Source: Sphingomonas cannabina | Lineage (GTDB): Bacteria; Pseudomonadota; Alphaproteobacteria; Sphingomonadales; Sphingomonadaceae | Assembly: GCF_021391395.1 (NCBI RefSeq) | Contig: NZ_CP090059.1 | Span: 2,465,001-2,529,000, forward strand | Length of the DNA: 64,000 nt | Direction of reading: 5' to 3' | Part shown: positions 1-8,428 of the stretch, piece after piece | Position numbering within the stretch: position 1 is the first letter of the stretch | Layout: the number at the start of each line of letters is the position of its first letter | Translations under genes and position numbers: made by a program | The notes under the pieces: generated by a model | The model's database searches: none | What the model was told of the DNA's origin: nothing | What the model saw: the letters and a program-made list of their open reading frames with translations, nothing else

Positions 1-2
1 TT

Positions 3-53
3 CTCGACGCACTGAACCGCAAGGGCGTACAGATCGCGATGGTGCGGGGATGA
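3..53 (+). CDS. 3' end of a gene cut by the window edge
   Basis: The third frame is open from the first base and ends at TGA 51-53, giving the last 16 residues of a protein (ending in VQIAMVRG). Its stop overlaps the ATG of the next small gene in an ATGA junction, the same coupling used by the following genes, so it is probably the last part of a real early prophage gene. Too little remains to name a function. Confidence 0.5.
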   Translation, partial: LDALNRKGVQIAMVRG

Positions 54-226
54 CATTGCGTGAGCGCGGCCGCCTCGGGAATATCGCGCATGCCGCCGGC
101 GCCGATCGCCGCGCTCGCGAACTTCACGCCGTTCTCTCTCGTGGGGAATGCCTGAAGCGCGCCGCAGCCATCGTCGGAGTCTCCTACCGTACGGCACGTC
201 GCTACCGTCTGCGGATTGCCTGCTGA
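50..226 (+). CDS. small helix-turn-helix-like protein (58 aa)
   Basis: This 58-residue, very basic protein starts at the ATG inside an ATGA overlap with the preceding gene and ends in a TGATG overlap with the next. The C-terminal half reads GECLKRAAAIVGVSYRTARR, which fits the spacing of a helix-turn-helix with a recognition helix around residues 38-53. That suggests a small phage DNA-binding protein or a terminase-small-like domain. The assignment rests on motif shape and gene context only; there is no family match I can name with certainty. Confidence 0.55.
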   Translation: MTLRERGRLGNIAHAAGADRRARELHAVLSRGECLKRAAAIVGVSYRTARRYRLRIAC

Positions 227-423
227 TGCGCCGCTGGGGGGCACCGCAGCTTGGCGCGTCCGAAGCCAAGGCGCAGCTGATCGCGCGGCTCTACGGCTGC
301 ACGGACGCCGCCTTGGCGCGACTCACCGTCGACGACATCTGCCGATTCCACCGCGTCGATCGTCGGCTCGCGGAATATGAGCTGACGATCGCTCGCCAGA
401 AGCGAGGAGTTGGGGCGACATGA
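226..423 (+). CDS. hypothetical early prophage protein (65 aa)
   Basis: The start is the ATG sharing an A with the upstream TGA (TGATG). A longer in-frame start at 148 exists but lies wholly inside the previous gene. The protein is mostly helical-looking, with a segment around residues 33-55 (LTVDDICRFHRVDRRLAEYE) that could be another small DNA-binding or protein-binding fold. It is translationally coupled to the VRR-NUC gene downstream through an ATGA overlap. I do not recognise a family. Confidence 0.5.
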   Translation: MRRWGAPQLGASEAKAQLIARLYGCTDAALARLTVDDICRFHRVDRRLAEYELTIARQKRGVGAT

Positions 424-845
424 GCGAGCTTGCCCTCCTCGAGGATGATCTCGCGCCGGAGCCGCTGTTTCCGGTAGAGCCGCGCGATTCCAATCCCGCG
501 ACTGAGCAGAAACGCCAGGAGACCCTGCTCGCCATGCTGCGGCGGCTTGCTCCGGGTGTGATCGCGTTCTCCGTGCCCAACGAGGGCAAGCGTTCCGATT
601 GGGAGCGCGTGACCCGCTGGAAGGGCGGTGCTCGCCGCGGTGCCCCTGACCTCATCATCGCGTGGAACCGGGGCGTTGCCTTCGTCGAGATGAAGGGTGG
701 GAAAACCGCGCTGCGCCCGGATCAGATCGAGATGCTGAACGGTCTCTATCGCGCCGGCCATCATGTCGCCGTATGGCGTAATCCCGCGAGCGCGCTGGCG
801 TGGCTGCGAGACTGCGGCGCGCCTATCCGGGAGGCGCGCCTGTGA
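420..845 (+). CDS. VRR-NUC domain nuclease
   Basis: This 141-residue protein carries the PD-(D/E)xK signature of VRR-NUC nucleases: GAPD at residues 75-78 supplies the metal-binding Asp77, and VEMKGG at 89-94 supplies Glu90 and Lys92. Stand-alone VRR-NUC proteins of this size are common in phage replication modules, where they act as structure-specific DNA nucleases, often next to helicases or primases. It sits four bases into the preceding gene and two genes before the primase-helicase, so a role in phage DNA replication or recombination is likely. The first 25 residues are acidic and proline-rich and lie outside the domain. Confidence 0.85.
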   Translation: MSELALLEDDLAPEPLFPVEPRDSNPATEQKRQETLLAMLRRLAPGVIAFSVPNEGKRSDWERVTRWKGGARRGAPDLIIAWNRGVAFVEMKGGKTALRPDQIEMLNGLYRAGHHVAVWRNPASALAWLRDCGAPIREARL

Positions 846-1024
846 CGATCGCGGACCTGGCCAGCACGCTTCCGGAGCATCTCGTCGCGCTGCAGCTGCT
901 CGTCAATCGCTGTCCCGCGCCTGAAGATCGCAAGGAACTGATCGTGACCGCAGGTAGCTGCGGCGCGGTGTCTCCCGAAGATGCGCATCTGATGATCACC
1001 GCCAACCACTTGGAAACGGCATGA
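842..1024 (+). CDS. small hypothetical early protein (60 aa)
   Basis: I place the start at GTG 842, which overlaps the TGA of the nuclease gene (GTGA). An alternative ATG at 800 would lie deep inside that gene. The stop overlaps the ATG of the primase-helicase gene. The sequence is helical, with a possible Cys at residue 24 and no recognisable catalytic motif. Its position between nuclease and primase suggests a small replication accessory factor, but that is inference from context. Confidence 0.5.
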   Translation: MTIADLASTLPEHLVALQLLVNRCPAPEDRKELIVTAGSCGAVSPEDAHLMITANHLETA

Positions 1025-3027
1025 TGGCGGTCGATTTCGACGCGGTTCGCCGCGACTATCCCCTCCAGGAAGTCGTCGGCAAGACCCTTAACCTGCGCCG
1101 CTCGGGCGGCAACATGGTTGCGGTTTGCCCGTTTCATCCCGACAAGAATCCCAGCCTCGTCCTGTTTAAGGACCAGACCTATCACTGCTTCGGATGCGGC
1201 GCGCACGGCGACGTCATCGATTTCGTGGCTGGGACGCAACATCTCTCGATCAGTGAGAGCATCCGGTTCCTGACCGGCGGCGAAGCCCCTCGCCTCGACG
1301 ATGCTGATCGCGAGCGGCGCCGACGCGCGGCTGCGGAGCGAGAGTCGCGCCTACGGCGGCAGCAGGAGGCCGCGACGATCGAGGCGAGGCGACGCTGGGA
1401 GCGCGCGCTCCCCGTTAACGGCATTGGCAACGCTTATCTCGACCGCAAGGGGGTCGCGCCATACGGATGTCGCCGCGAGGGCGAGAATCTCCTTGTGCCG
1501 ATCTACGACGATGTCGGCGAGATCTTGTCCGTCCAGTCGATCCCGCCGGAGCCAGGTGGGCGGAAGCTATTCCATGGCGGCGCTCCGGTCGCGGGCGGGA
1601 CGCTCACCCTTGGTGACAATCCCGAGGGGCCAGTTATCATTGTCGAAGGCTTTGCCACCGGGGCGACGGTTCAGGCGGCGACTGGTTTCGTCGTCATCGT
1701 TGGATTCAGCAAGGGCGCGCTCAAGCGCACTGCGGAGATCGCGCGAGCACGACATCCGACGCGCGCGATCATCGTTGCTGCGGACACTAATGGGATCGAT
1801 GCTGCCGAAGAGGCGGCTGCGGCGGTAGGCGGTCGCGTGGTCGTTCCCGATCTCCAGGGTGCCGAGGGCACGGACTTCAACGATCAGGCCGCGCATTACG
1901 GCTTGGAGGATGTCGGGCGCTCGTTCGCGCCCCCGCTGGTGGCGCCCGAGACGCCGCTCCCGCTGGTCTGGTTCGATGACAACCAGCCCTACCTCAGCGG
2001 AAACTGGCTCATCAAGAACGTCGTGCCAGCGGAGGCGTTCGTCACCATCATTGGCCATCCCGGGTGCGGCAAGAGTTTCCTCGCGCTGGATATCGCCCTC
2101 CATATCGCCTCGGGACGGCAATGGCAGGATCGCAAGGTCAAGCAGGGGCTCGTACTGTATCTCGCCGCCGAGGGGCAGCGAGGGCAGCAGAATCGTGTCG
2201 AGGCCTGGCGCCGGCACAACGAAGTCGATGGACTGCCCTTCGCTCTTATTCCGGTAGCGATCAACCTGCGGGACGCCAAGGCGGACCTTCCCAAGCTCAT
2301 CGCCACGATCGAGGCCGCCGTCGCCATGGCCGGCCTACCCCTCGCCGCGCTCGTGGTCGACACCTTGAACCGGACATTCGGCGGCGGGGACGAGAACGGT
2401 GTCGACATGTCCGCCTATGTCGACAACGTCGGCAAAATACAGTCGCATTTCGACTGCACAGCGCTCGTCGTTCACCACATACCCAAGAACGCCGAGACCA
2501 TCAGCGAGCGCGGGCACGGGTCTCTGCGGGGGGCCATAGAAACATCTCTCCTGGTGCAGGCGGATGCCGAATCCGGCGTGCGGACTCTGATCTGCAAGAA
2601 GCAGAAGGATGCCGAGGACGGGTGGAAGCTTCAGTTCAGGCTCAAGGTGGTCGAGCTCGGTGAAGACGAGGACGGCGATCCGGTCACCTCATGCGTCGTC
2701 GTTCCCGCGACGGATGAAATCGCCGCTCAGCGCTCCCGCGGGCCCAGCCTCAGCCCGACCCAACGGCAGGTCTACAATGAACTGCTGGCGGCGCTTGAGG
2801 CCGCCCCGGTCAGCGTGCCGCGCGATATTCCCGAGGATCAGATCGATCGAATGAAGGTCGGCAAGGTGGTTTCAAAATCCACCTGGCGTGATCGCTGGCT
2901 CGCGATCGGAGGATCGGACATGGAGAGCGAAACGGCCGCGCGGACGTTCCGCCGCGCGATTACCGAGCTTCAGAACAAGGGGCTGGTCGGCGTCTGGAAC
3001 GACCATGCCTGGGCTACTTTCCAGTGA
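1021..3027 (+). CDS. bifunctional phage DNA primase-helicase
   Basis: The 668-residue protein joins three parts. Residues 30-70 form a CHC2-type zinc finger (Cys36, His39, Cys56, Cys59) like the DnaG N-terminus. Residues about 200-300 form a Toprim domain, with IIVEGFATG as the acidic motif and VAADTN as the second. Residues about 325-560 form a RecA-like NTPase of the RepA/AAA_25 type, with Walker A GHPGCGKS near 345-352 and VVDTLNRTFGG near 450. The C-terminal 100 residues look like a winged-helix tail. It should prime and unwind DNA at the phage fork. It is the last gene of a coupled early cluster and is followed directly by repeat-rich DNA that may be an origin. Confidence 0.9.
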   Translation: MMAVDFDAVRRDYPLQEVVGKTLNLRRSGGNMVAVCPFHPDKNPSLVLFKDQTYHCFGCGAHGDVIDFVAGTQHLSISESIRFLTGGEAPRLDDADRERRRRAAAERESRLRRQQEAATIEARRRWERALPVNGIGNAYLDRKGVAPYGCRREGENLLVPIYDDVGEILSVQSIPPEPGGRKLFHGGAPVAGGTLTLGDNPEGPVIIVEGFATGATVQAATGFVVIVGFSKGALKRTAEIARARHPTRAIIVAADTNGIDAAEEAAAAVGGRVVVPDLQGAEGTDFNDQAAHYGLEDVGRSFAPPLVAPETPLPLVWFDDNQPYLSGNWLIKNVVPAEAFVTIIGHPGCGKSFLALDIALHIASGRQWQDRKVKQGLVLYLAAEGQRGQQNRVEAWRRHNEVDGLPFALIPVAINLRDAKADLPKLIATIEAAVAMAGLPLAALVVDTLNRTFGGGDENGVDMSAYVDNVGKIQSHFDCTALVVHHIPKNAETISERGHGSLRGAIETSLLVQADAESGVRTLICKKQKDAEDGWKLQFRLKVVELGEDEDGDPVTSCVVVPATDEIAAQRSRGPSLSPTQRQVYNELLAALEAAPVSVPRDIPEDQIDRMKVGKVVSKSTWRDRWLAIGGSDMESETAARTFRRAITELQNKGLVGVWNDHAWATFQ

Positions 3028-3029
3028 GG

Positions 3030-3149
3030 CGGACAATGGCGGACAAAAACGGACAACGCGGCGCAGGGGCAAGGCGGACAAATCGGCGGACAAAAGGGAG
3101 GTTTCCCCCTTTAGGGGGAACCCCCGTTGTCCGCCTGTCCGTGCCCCTG
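3030..3149 (+). repeat. iteron-like CGGACAA repeats with nested dyad, possible phage replication origin
   Basis: Directly after the primase-helicase stop, CGGACAA occurs at 3030, 3040 and 3050 (exactly 10-bp spacing) and again at 3075 and 3087. It appears inverted as TTGTCCG at 3127 and partly at 3136. The block also forms a nested dyad: CAGGGGCA plus AGGCGGACAA (3064-3081) pairs with 3127-3149 apart from a 5-nt bulge, and TTCCCCC/GGGGGAA (3103-3120) closes a central hairpin with loop TTTA. Such a layout fits an origin or an operator. The central hairpin alone could also be a transcription terminator, though no T-run follows. Confidence 0.5.
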
Positions 3150-3166
3150 AATTTCGAGAGGGTGGC

Positions 3167-3319
3167 ATGACCGACCACATCACCGAAATCCCACCATCGG
3201 ACCAAGGCTATCCCGGAATGACCTTCCTCATCCGAAACAATCGGGAATACGCATCGAGAGGTGTTGGGAAACAGGTCCGCAAAGCTCTGCGGGATGCAGC
3301 GGATAGGGGAAGGTGTTAA
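3167..3319 (+). CDS. small hypothetical protein (50 aa)
   Basis: An ATG at 3167 is preceded by a GAGAGGG Shine-Dalgarno-like stretch and begins a 50-residue protein ending immediately before a GTG-started gene (stop TAA 3317-3319, next start 3320). Upstream in-frame starts run through the repeat block and primase gene, so I reject them. The C-terminus (GKQVRKALRDAADRGRC) is basic and helical. No family recognised. Confidence 0.5.
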   Translation: MTDHITEIPPSDQGYPGMTFLIRNNREYASRGVGKQVRKALRDAADRGRC

Positions 3320-3481
3320 GTGCGTGGACGCCCTCCACTGACCCGAGCTCGTGTGCTCACCTATTGGCGCAAGCATGGGCCGTGCACGATTATGCAGATC
3401 GTGCGCGCCACCGGAGCTGAGCGTCGGCATGTCCAACGGATCATGCGCGCTGCCGAGAAAGCTGGTATGGTGGCGGGATGA
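3320..3481 (+). CDS. small HTH-like protein (53 aa)
   Basis: It begins at a GTG directly abutting the previous stop and ends in an ATGA overlap with the next gene. The sequence has the feel of a winged-helix: LTRARVLTYWRKHGPCTIMQ, then an RHVQRIMRAAEKAGMV recognition-type helix, and a short C-terminal tail. That suggests a small phage transcription regulator acting just before the late genes. The length and composition support this; no named family could be confirmed by eye. Confidence 0.5.
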   Translation: MRGRPPLTRARVLTYWRKHGPCTIMQIVRATGAERRHVQRIMRAAEKAGMVAG

Positions 3482-3612
3482 GCGAAGTCGAGAAAATCGC
3501 GGCATACCTGGAAGCGTTGGCCGAGAAGGAGGCGGACGATCAGGTCGCTGGCGCCCTGTTGAACGCGGCTGATGATATTCGCGCAGGGAAGCATCTTGAG
3601 GTGGCGGGATGA
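3478..3612 (+). CDS. small acidic hypothetical protein (44 aa)
   Basis: An ATG inside an ATGA overlap starts this 44-residue acidic, almost wholly helical protein (MSEVEKIAAYLEALAEKEAD...). Its stop again overlaps the next start as ATGA. The chain of four gapless small genes between primase and terminase argues that each is translated. It resembles small phage accessory proteins in general character, but no function can be assigned. Confidence 0.45.
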   Translation: MSEVEKIAAYLEALAEKEADDQVAGALLNAADDIRAGKHLEVAG

Positions 3613-3785
3613 GAGATTGGATAGAGCAGATGACGCCCGAGCAAGCCAGAGCGTTTATGGCTAGCGCGATCGAAATTGAGGTCGTTCCTTTCGGGCGCGA
3701 TTCGAATGGACGCCGCTATTATCGGCAAAAGAACCCCGTGAGCTTCCGCGATCTTCATCGTATTGCGAGAAAGGCGGAACTCTGA
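3609..3785 (+). CDS. small hypothetical protein (58 aa)
   Basis: It starts in an ATGA overlap and encodes 58 residues. A charged N-terminal helix (MTPEQARAFMASAIEIE) is followed by a basic Arg/Tyr-rich half (GRDSNGRRYYRQKN). It is the last of the small coupled genes before a 49-bp gap and the terminase small subunit. No family recognised. Confidence 0.45.
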   Translation: MRDWIEQMTPEQARAFMASAIEIEVVPFGRDSNGRRYYRQKNPVSFRDLHRIARKAEL

Positions 3786-3834
3786 TTTTTGCCGCATAGG
3801 CCGCATCATAAAATTACCATAGATGGTTTGGCCC

Positions 3835-4239
3835 ATGGCGGGCCGTCCATCTTCGTATGATCCTGAATACTGTCAGCAGCTTGTTGACCACATGGCAACA
3901 GGCGCAAGCGTCGCCTCCTTCGCTGCTGAGATCGATGTAGCCCGCAGCACCATCAACGAATGGGCGAGCAAACATCCGGAATTTTCGGAAGCGCTTGCGC
4001 GAGGCAAGGCCAAATGCGCCGCTTGGTGGGAGAAAATTGGTCGCTCTGTCGCTGAGACAGGGGATGGCAGCGCGACCATGGTTATCTTCGGCCTGCGGAA
4101 CATGGCGGACACGGACTGGCAGGATGTCCAGAAGCGTGAATTGAGCGGTCCTGGCGGTCGGGCGATCGAGCACAACGTCAAATCCGCACGCGACCTCACC
4201 GATGACGAACTGGCCGCCATCGCGAGCCGTGGCCAGTGA
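3835..4239 (+). CDS. phage terminase small subunit
   Basis: This 134-residue protein has the usual layout of a small terminase: an N-terminal helix-turn-helix (GASVASFAAEIDVARSTINE at about residues 25-44), then a helical oligomerisation region (HPEFSEALARGKAKCAAWWE), and an acidic C-terminus. It should recognise the packaging site and bring DNA to the large subunit, which begins four bases before this gene ends. I use the ATG at 3835 rather than 3823 because the family consensus begins with GRPSxYDPEY. The gene opens the head module. Confidence 0.8.
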   Translation: MAGRPSSYDPEYCQQLVDHMATGASVASFAAEIDVARSTINEWASKHPEFSEALARGKAKCAAWWEKIGRSVAETGDGSATMVIFGLRNMADTDWQDVQKRELSGPGGRAIEHNVKSARDLTDDELAAIASRGQ

Positions 4240-5822
4240 GCGCAGCGTTCGCCATCCCCCCGCATTTCGCGGCGCATGAGCTTCTACGCCGCCGTCGTGC
4301 CCGTGTGAGCATGGTTGATTACGCGCGCTACATCGAAGTGCCTGGAGCGCCCGTCGCTGAGAACGACGACGACACGGAATTGTTCAAGCCTGTCGAAACG
4401 CATTTGGCTCAGCACCACGAACTGATTCTTCAGGCTACCGAGCGCTGCATCAATCGTCACCGTGGCCGCACGATGCTGTTCCTGCCGCCCGGCAGCGCAA
4501 AGAGCACCTATGCGACCGTGGTCGCTCCGACGCATGCCATGGGACGTATTCCCAACTTCAAGGTTATTGGTGTCAGTTACGGGACTGACCTGGCGCGCAA
4601 GTTCGGCCGCCGCATGCGTTCGATCGTCAAGCAGCGCGCGTATGAGCGCCTGTTTGATGTTGGACTGAGCGCGGAGAGCAGCGCCGCCCACGAATGGGCG
4701 CTCACCAATGGTTCGGAATACATGGGCGGGGGCATCCTGTCGGGCATCACCGGCAACCGTGCTGACTTCATCGCTATCGATGACCCGATCAAGGGGCGCC
4801 AAGAGGCTGATTCGGAGGCTGTCCGCAAGAGCACGATAGACGCCTACCAAGAGGACGTGCTGACGCGCCTCAAGCCCGGCGGCTCGCTGATGATCACGCA
4901 AACGCGCTGGCATGAGGGGGACCTTGCCGGTTCGATCCTGCCGGAAGGGTGGGCTGGCGAAAGCGGCATGATCGCTTGCCGTGATGGCGAGACGTGGGAA
5001 ATCATCTGCATCCCGGCGCGGTGTGAGCGCGAAGACGATCCGCTCGGGCGGCCTGTTGGAGAATACATCTGGCCCGAGTGGTTCGGCCGCGATCATTGGG
5101 CGGCATTCGAACGCCTGCCGCGCACATGGTCAGCGCTCTATCAGCAGCGCCCGAGCCCCGACACTGGCGACTACTTCAAGCGCGAGTGGATCATCGAGGT
5201 AGATGCCATCCCTCCCAAGGAGGAAATGGCGATCTACGGCGCGTCCGACTACGCCGTGACCGCAGACGGCGGTGACTACACCGTCCATGCCATCATCGGC
5301 ATTGGCCACGACGGGCGCATGTACCTGCTGGACTTGTGGCGGGCCCAAGCATCCTCGGATGTGTGGGTTGATGCCTTCTGCGCGCTGGTGCGCAAGTGGC
5401 GCCCGATCGGTTGGGCTGAAGAGACAGGGCAGATCAAGGCTGGCGTAGGGCCGTTCCTCGTCAAGCGCATGCTGGAGACCGAATCCTACACCGTCCGCGA
5501 GCAATTCCCGACGCGCGGTGACAAGGCTGTGCGGGCGCAATCAATGCGCGCCCGAATGGCGTTGCAGGGGCTGCATGTTCCTCGTGGGGCGCCGTGGCTC
5601 AGCGATTTCATTTCCGAGCTGATGAGCTTCCCGGTCGGCGTGCATGACGACCAGGCGGATGCGATCGGCCTCGCCGGCCAGCTTCTCGACCGCATGGGGA
5701 CCGGGAACGCGCCGAAGTCGGAGGAGCAGCAGGCGCGCGCCCGTGCTCGCACTACCGGAGCCCCGACCGTCGTTACTAGCGGCGTGGTTGCGCCCCCGCT
5801 CCCGATGGGGAGGCGTCGGTGA
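4236..5822 (+). CDS. phage terminase large subunit
   Basis: The 528-residue packaging motor has an N-terminal ATPase with Walker A LPPGSAKST (residues 83-91), Walker B FIAIDDP (178-184), and a C-terminal RNase H-like nuclease. The first acidic residue of the nuclease lies in GASDYAVTADGGDYT (about 335-350), and a later HDDQADAIGLA sits near 475-486. It cuts concatemeric phage DNA and pumps it through the portal. Its first codon overlaps the small subunit and its stop overlaps the portal GTG, so terminase and portal are made in a fixed order. Length is normal for podovirus/siphovirus TerL. Confidence 0.9.
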   Translation: MSAAFAIPPHFAAHELLRRRRARVSMVDYARYIEVPGAPVAENDDDTELFKPVETHLAQHHELILQATERCINRHRGRTMLFLPPGSAKSTYATVVAPTHAMGRIPNFKVIGVSYGTDLARKFGRRMRSIVKQRAYERLFDVGLSAESSAAHEWALTNGSEYMGGGILSGITGNRADFIAIDDPIKGRQEADSEAVRKSTIDAYQEDVLTRLKPGGSLMITQTRWHEGDLAGSILPEGWAGESGMIACRDGETWEIICIPARCEREDDPLGRPVGEYIWPEWFGRDHWAAFERLPRTWSALYQQRPSPDTGDYFKREWIIEVDAIPPKEEMAIYGASDYAVTADGGDYTVHAIIGIGHDGRMYLLDLWRAQASSDVWVDAFCALVRKWRPIGWAEETGQIKAGVGPFLVKRMLETESYTVREQFPTRGDKAVRAQSMRARMALQGLHVPRGAPWLSDFISELMSFPVGVHDDQADAIGLAGQLLDRMGTGNAPKSEEQQARARARTTGAPTVVTSGVVAPPLPMGRRR

Positions 5823-8218
5823 CCGACATCAGCACCATGGAGACGACGGACACGTTCGCCGAGCCTGACGAGCCGAAGTCGTCGCGCGCAATCCTCACCG
5901 CCATCCGCAAGGCCGAGGATTCATTCCGGGAGTGGAACGCTACCTGCGACACAATAGATGAGATCTACAGCCTGGACGGCGCTGGCTATGGCGGCATGCG
6001 TCGCGATCTCGACGTGTATGGCTGGCGCGACAGTGAGCTAGACCTGTTCTGGGCCTCATACGAGGTGCTCAAGCCTGCGGTTTATGCCCGGCCTCCGCAA
6101 CCGGTCGTCGCCCCGCTGTTCAAGGACGGCAAGCCGGTCAACAACGTCACGGCCGAGTTACTGGAGCGCTGCTCGGTATCGGTGTTCAAGCGCACGTCCA
6201 TCGGCGACGTGATGACGCAGCTTCGCGATGATCTCCTCTTCACGTCCCGCGGTGTGCCGTGGGTTCGCTACGAGGTGGAGAACGGGCGCAAGAACATCTG
6301 CGTCGTCCACAAGGATCGCCGTGACTTCCTGCACGAGCCAGGTCGCAAGTGGGATGAGGTGGGCTGGGTCGCGGCTGCAGAGTGGCTGACCCGCAAGGAC
6401 ATGCGCAAGCGCTTCCGCTCGGCGAGTGGCGACGCATATCAGCAGGCCAAATACAGCCTGTACCGCGGCGACGAAGGCGACGACCGAGACGTTGAGAACC
6501 GCGCGACCGCTCGCAAGTGCAAGGTTTGGGAGGTTTGGCACAAGGCCGACAACAAGGTCTATTGGGTTACCGAAGGCGTGGAAGTGTTGCTCGACAGTGG
6601 CGAGCCGCACCTTGATCTCACCGACTTCTTCCCGTGCCCCAAGCCTGCCTATGCCACGCTTCGCCGGCGCTCCCTGATTCCGGTACCGGATTGGGAGCGC
6701 TATGCCGTCCACTTCCGCAAGATCAGTGAGCTGACCCGGCGCATTTACGCGCTGCTTGAAGACGTGCGGATGAAGGGCCTTATCCCTGCTGGCGGGGGTG
6801 TAGGAGACGCGATTGAGGCGCTTGTCCGCAGCGACGATGACCGGCTGTTGATCCCTGTGGAAGCGGCCCAGCTCATGCAGCAGGGCGCGAGTGGTTTCGT
6901 CCAGTGGTTGCCGTTGCAGGAACTTGCCGTAGCCATTCAGGGCCTGATCGAGTCCCGCACGCAGCTCATTCAAGACTTCTATCAGCTCAGCGGCATCAGC
7001 GATATCATGCGCGGCGCCACCGAGGCGGAAGAGACGCTCGGGGCGCAGGAGCTGAAATCGCAGTACGGCTCCGTCCGCGTGCGCGAAAAGAGCATGGAGT
7101 TGCAGCGGGTCGCTGCCGACACCGTAAAGATCGCCGCCGAAATCCTCGCCGAGAAATTCAGCCAAGACGACCTGCTCGAAATGAGCCAGATGGAGATACC
7201 GACCAAGGCGGCCATCTCCAAGCGCATTGCGGATATCGAGAAGGCTGCACGGCAGGAGATCGGGGCGCTTGGCGAGAAGGCTCAGGAAGCCGCCGTGCAG
7301 GCCCAGCAGAGCGGGCAGCAGGTAGACCCTGCTCAGGCCAAGCAGCAGTTTGAGCAGGCTCAGCAGCAGATACTGGCGAAATACGCGCCGATGCTCGCCG
7401 ACGCCGAAGCACAGGTCCCAATCGAGGACGTGATGAAGCTGCTGCGCGACGACCGCGCGCGCAATTTCACATTCGAGATCGAGAGCAGTTCCACCATCTT
7501 GACCGACGAGCTTCAGGAGAAGCGCAGCCGCAGCGAGTTCCTGTCGGAGTTCTCATCGGCCACGCAGGCGCTGTCCAGCCTGATCGCCATGGGCGAGGAG
7601 GGGGCGACGCTTGCAGGCGAAATGCTCAAGTTTGTGCTCGCGCCGTATCGCGCCGGCCGCCAGTTAGACGGCGCTATCGAGGAGTTCATCAAGGCCGCGC
7701 CGCAGATGGCGCAGCAGATGCAGGCGCAGCAGGGTGGTGGCGAGAGCGAGGAAATCGCCAAGGCCAACCAGACGCTCGCGGATGCCGAGATGGTCAAGGC
7801 GCGTGCCGTTACTGCGCAGGTCCAGGCGAAGGCTGCGCAGGATCAGGCCGAGAACCAGCGCAAGTTCATGGAAATGCAGCAGAAGGCGGCTGCTGATGCG
7901 CAGAAAGCGCAGCACGAGAATGACAAGCTGCGCCTCCAACTCGCTGACATGGAGCGCAGTGGCGACAAGCTCGCGGCCGAAGTCGATAAGCTGCGGGCCG
8001 ACACCTATGCCATTCTGGTCAAGGCCGGCGTTGCTCAGGATCAGCAAGCACTCGCCGAGTTCAAGACCGTGGCCGACGTCCACGCTCGCCAGACCGAACA
8101 CGCGATGCAGGCGGAGAACGCCGCAACCGATCGCGACTTCCGTGAGCGCGGCGAGGCGCGCGCCGATCGCCAGCAGGATTTCTCCGAACAGCAGGCAATG
8201 AATGGAGCCGAGCAATGA
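5819..8218 (+). CDS. portal protein
   Basis: The 799-residue product starts at GTG 5819 in a GTGA overlap with the large terminase; ATG 5837 is a weaker alternative. Size, gene order and the central segment (ELTRRIYALLEDVRMKGL, QGLIESRTQLIQDFYQLSG, LGAQELKSQYGSVRVREKSM) fit portal proteins of P22-like podophages, which form the dodecameric DNA gateway and nucleate the capsid. Residues about 455-510 and 640-799 are long Gln/Ala/Glu-rich coiled coils, a barrel-like tail seen in large podovirus portals. The stop overlaps the next small gene by four bases. Confidence 0.85.
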   Translation: MTDISTMETTDTFAEPDEPKSSRAILTAIRKAEDSFREWNATCDTIDEIYSLDGAGYGGMRRDLDVYGWRDSELDLFWASYEVLKPAVYARPPQPVVAPLFKDGKPVNNVTAELLERCSVSVFKRTSIGDVMTQLRDDLLFTSRGVPWVRYEVENGRKNICVVHKDRRDFLHEPGRKWDEVGWVAAAEWLTRKDMRKRFRSASGDAYQQAKYSLYRGDEGDDRDVENRATARKCKVWEVWHKADNKVYWVTEGVEVLLDSGEPHLDLTDFFPCPKPAYATLRRRSLIPVPDWERYAVHFRKISELTRRIYALLEDVRMKGLIPAGGGVGDAIEALVRSDDDRLLIPVEAAQLMQQGASGFVQWLPLQELAVAIQGLIESRTQLIQDFYQLSGISDIMRGATEAEETLGAQELKSQYGSVRVREKSMELQRVAADTVKIAAEILAEKFSQDDLLEMSQMEIPTKAAISKRIADIEKAARQEIGALGEKAQEAAVQAQQSGQQVDPAQAKQQFEQAQQQILAKYAPMLADAEAQVPIEDVMKLLRDDRARNFTFEIESSSTILTDELQEKRSRSEFLSEFSSATQALSSLIAMGEEGATLAGEMLKFVLAPYRAGRQLDGAIEEFIKAAPQMAQQMQAQQGGGESEEIAKANQTLADAEMVKARAVTAQVQAKAAQDQAENQRKFMEMQQKAAADAQKAQHENDKLRLQLADMERSGDKLAAEVDKLRADTYAILVKAGVAQDQQALAEFKTVADVHARQTEHAMQAENAATDRDFRERGEARADRQQDFSEQQAMNGAEQ

Positions 8219-8415
8219 GCGGTATCCCTGTCACGATCACGAACATGGGAACCCCGGTGACGAACACCGCTGGCGGCATCCCCGTCACCCTCACGGGCGG
8301 CACCACTGCCGCGATCGCGGATGGGCAGGAAGCTGAGATCGAGATCGACGGCACACCCACCACTGTAACCTTCACCGTGGTCTCCGGGCAGATCACGGGA
8401 ATCACCACCGCTTAG
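8215..8415 (+). CDS. small beta-rich virion protein (66 aa), possible head or fibre accessory
   Basis: The gene starts inside the portal stop (ATGA). The 66-residue product is nearly all Thr/Val/Ile/Gly and contains near-repeats of GIPVTLT-type strands, suggesting a small all-beta structural protein such as a decoration or head-fibre base. There is no signal peptide or charged catalytic cluster. Function is inferred only from composition and position between portal and scaffold. Confidence 0.5.
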   Translation: MSGIPVTITNMGTPVTNTAGGIPVTLTGGTTAAIADGQEAEIEIDGTPTTVTFTVVSGQITGITTA

Positions 8416-8428
8416 CCCGAGGAGACGA

